NCBI GenBank assembly: GCA_012910725.1
Contig: WNEG01000028.1
Location: forward strand, 1-5,235
Reading direction: 5' to 3'
Origin: Candidatus Ethanoperedens thermophilum
GTDB taxonomy: Archaea; Halobacteriota; Methanosarcinia; Methanosarcinales; EX4572-44
DNA length: 5,235 bases
Shown here: in pieces, positions 4,746-5,235 of the stretch
How the letters are laid out: the number at the start of each line of letters is the position of its first letter
Position numbering within the stretch: the first letter of the stretch is position 1
Position numbers and translations under genes: made by a program
Notes under the pieces: generated by a model
Seen by the model: only the letters and a program-made list of their open reading frames with translations
What the model was told of the DNA's origin: nothing
The model's database searches: none

Positions 4746-5104
4746 ATTATCCTGATATTACTGCCTTTTGGATTTGTCTCCACCAGCTCCGCAATAGAAA
4801 GACAGGTCCCACCAGCTTTATGTATTTTATCTTCTGCATTGATGCTGAAATTAAACGCAGCAACAGTAACAGAATGGTCAATGTTTCCTGCACTAAGTAC
4901 TTTTCCTGGAACGATCACAGTATCATTATCTGAAGCATATCTATTGATTCTACTGATATTTACCTCTGCAAATTTTCGGGTTGGGCGTTCGAACCTCTTT
5001 GCAATAACTCGCCAGATAGAAACATCCTCGATGCGAGATTTGGTTTTTAATTCATTAATTAATTGTATCAAAGTTGGATTCGTTTTAGGTATTTTTTTAC
5101 TCAT
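4739..5104 (-). CDS. rpl18e: 50S ribosomal protein eL18 (L18e)
   Basis: eL18 is a large-subunit protein found in archaea and eukaryotes but not bacteria, so it is strong evidence that the segment is archaeal. The 121-residue protein shows KTNPTLIQLINELK (7-20), WRVIAKRFERPTRKFAEVNISRINRYA (31-57), VIVPGKVLSAGNIDHSVTVAAFNFS (63-87) and a C-terminal KAGGTCLSIAELVETNPKGSNIRIM, all expected for the family; length is normal. Start ATG 5104 matches the usual short N-terminus; GTGAGGG (about 5118-5112) lies 7 bases upstream as a weak Shine-Dalgarno. It is the first gene of the visible cluster. In many archaea rpoD precedes it, but no RpoD-like C-terminus can be read in any minus-strand frame of the 131 bases upstream. 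Confidence 0.96.
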   Translation of the reverse strand: MSKKIPKTNPTLIQLINELKTKSRIEDVSIWRVIAKRFERPTRKFAEVNISRINRYASDNDTVIVPGKVLSAGNIDHSVTVAAFNFSINAEDKIHKAGGTCLSIAELVETNPKGSNIRIME

Positions 5105-5235
5105 TATTATGCCCTCACATCGAGCCGCAGTTTCAGCCTGAACTTAGGCACAAAAACTTGCATCTTAGATAAGACTACCCATGCATACACTTACTACTAC
5201 ATAAAGATTGTTCTTCATGGGGACTGTCACGTTAC
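5105..5235 (-). other. Leader or upstream region of the eL18 cluster
   Basis: No recognisable gene ends here in any minus-strand frame, although rpoD is the usual upstream neighbour. One frame, open from the window edge to a stop near 5168, reads into MKNNLYVVVSVCMGSLI, which I cannot assign; it might be the end of an unknown gene. A weak TATA-like CTTTATGTA lies near 5206-5198. An inverted repeat CCCATG/CATGGG (5178-5183 and 5216-5221, 32 bases apart) encloses a small hairpin AAGA-TTGT-TCTT (5204-5215). The stretch may hold the cluster promoter and an mRNA leader. Confidence 0.3.
5107..5163 (-). other. Possible 18-codon leader ORF before eL18
   Basis: Directly upstream of eL18, an ATG at 5163 opens an 18-codon frame (MQVFVPKFRLKLRLDVRA) that stops 2 bases before the eL18 start. 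The peptide is basic, and its last codons contain the probable eL18 Shine-Dalgarno site. An in-frame GTG upstream, just after a stop near 5190, could extend it by nine codons. No clear Shine-Dalgarno precedes either start. It could be a leader peptide, a chance ORF or the degraded end of another gene; I do not recognise it. Confidence 0.2.

Noticed and set aside
4559..4933. 124-codon plus-strand ORF opposite uL13 and eL18
   Set aside because: It spans the boundary of two clear ribosomal genes on the other strand and has no family resemblance or ribosome binding site.
4730..5202. Repeated ATGTAGTAGT on the minus strand, before uL13 and in the eL18 leader
   Set aside because: A shared 10-mer is expected several times by chance in a window of this size, so it is not evidence of a regulatory element.
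5105..5235. Possible second tRNA upstream of eL18
   Set aside because: Some archaea have a tRNA near this cluster, but no T-arm motif (GTTCGAA-like) or acceptor pairing could be found here on either strand.
1..5235. CRISPR arrays, insertion sequences or terminal repeats
   Set aside because: No regularly spaced direct repeats, transposase-like ORFs or paired inverted ends were seen; almost all bases are accounted for by conserved genes.

Overview
The window looks like a chromosomal segment of a euryarchaeon, most plausibly a methanogen or anaerobic methane/alkane oxidiser of the Methanosarcinia or Syntrophoarchaeia type. The evidence is a minus-strand cluster of archaeal-type ribosomal and RNA polymerase genes (eL18, uL13, uS9, Rpo10, Rpo6, uS2), GGTGA-like Shine-Dalgarno sites in front of most genes, and a tRNA gene without an encoded CCA. 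The lineage is inferred from gene order and protein character; no database comparison was possible.

Layout. Positions 1-1421 on the plus strand carry two pyrimidine biosynthesis genes in tandem: orotate phosphoribosyltransferase (pyrE) and orotidine-5'-phosphate decarboxylase (pyrF). Together they catalyse the last two steps of UMP synthesis. Both proteins look bacterial rather than archaeal, which is the main evolutionary oddity here. They run convergently into a minus-strand gene for a small DUF4389 membrane protein (1461-1778). Everything from there to the right edge is on the minus strand.

Read in the direction of transcription (right to left), the large cluster is eL18, uL13, uS9, Rpo10 (RpoN), tRNA-Pro(CGG), Rpo6 (RpoK), uS2 and a MEMO family protein. 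The protein genes are packed with 1-12 nt gaps or a 4-nt overlap, and several Shine-Dalgarno sites overlap the preceding gene's stop codon. This implies co-transcription and translational coupling. The classical archaeal order carries enolase between rpoK and rpsB and often mevalonate kinase after MEMO. Both are absent, and a tRNA-Pro abuts the rpoN stop codon with no spacer.

Non-coding space is small. The 131-base stretch at 5105-5235 upstream of eL18 shows no recognisable gene; it holds a possible 18-codon leader ORF and a weak inverted repeat. The 92-base stretch between the tRNA and rpoK may contain a second promoter. No mobile elements, CRISPR arrays or broken genes were seen, and I found no convincing new multi-gene system. 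The points most worth a second look are the bacterial-type pyrEF pair, the rpoN/tRNA junction, the missing enolase gene and the non-AUG starts in the ribosomal cluster.
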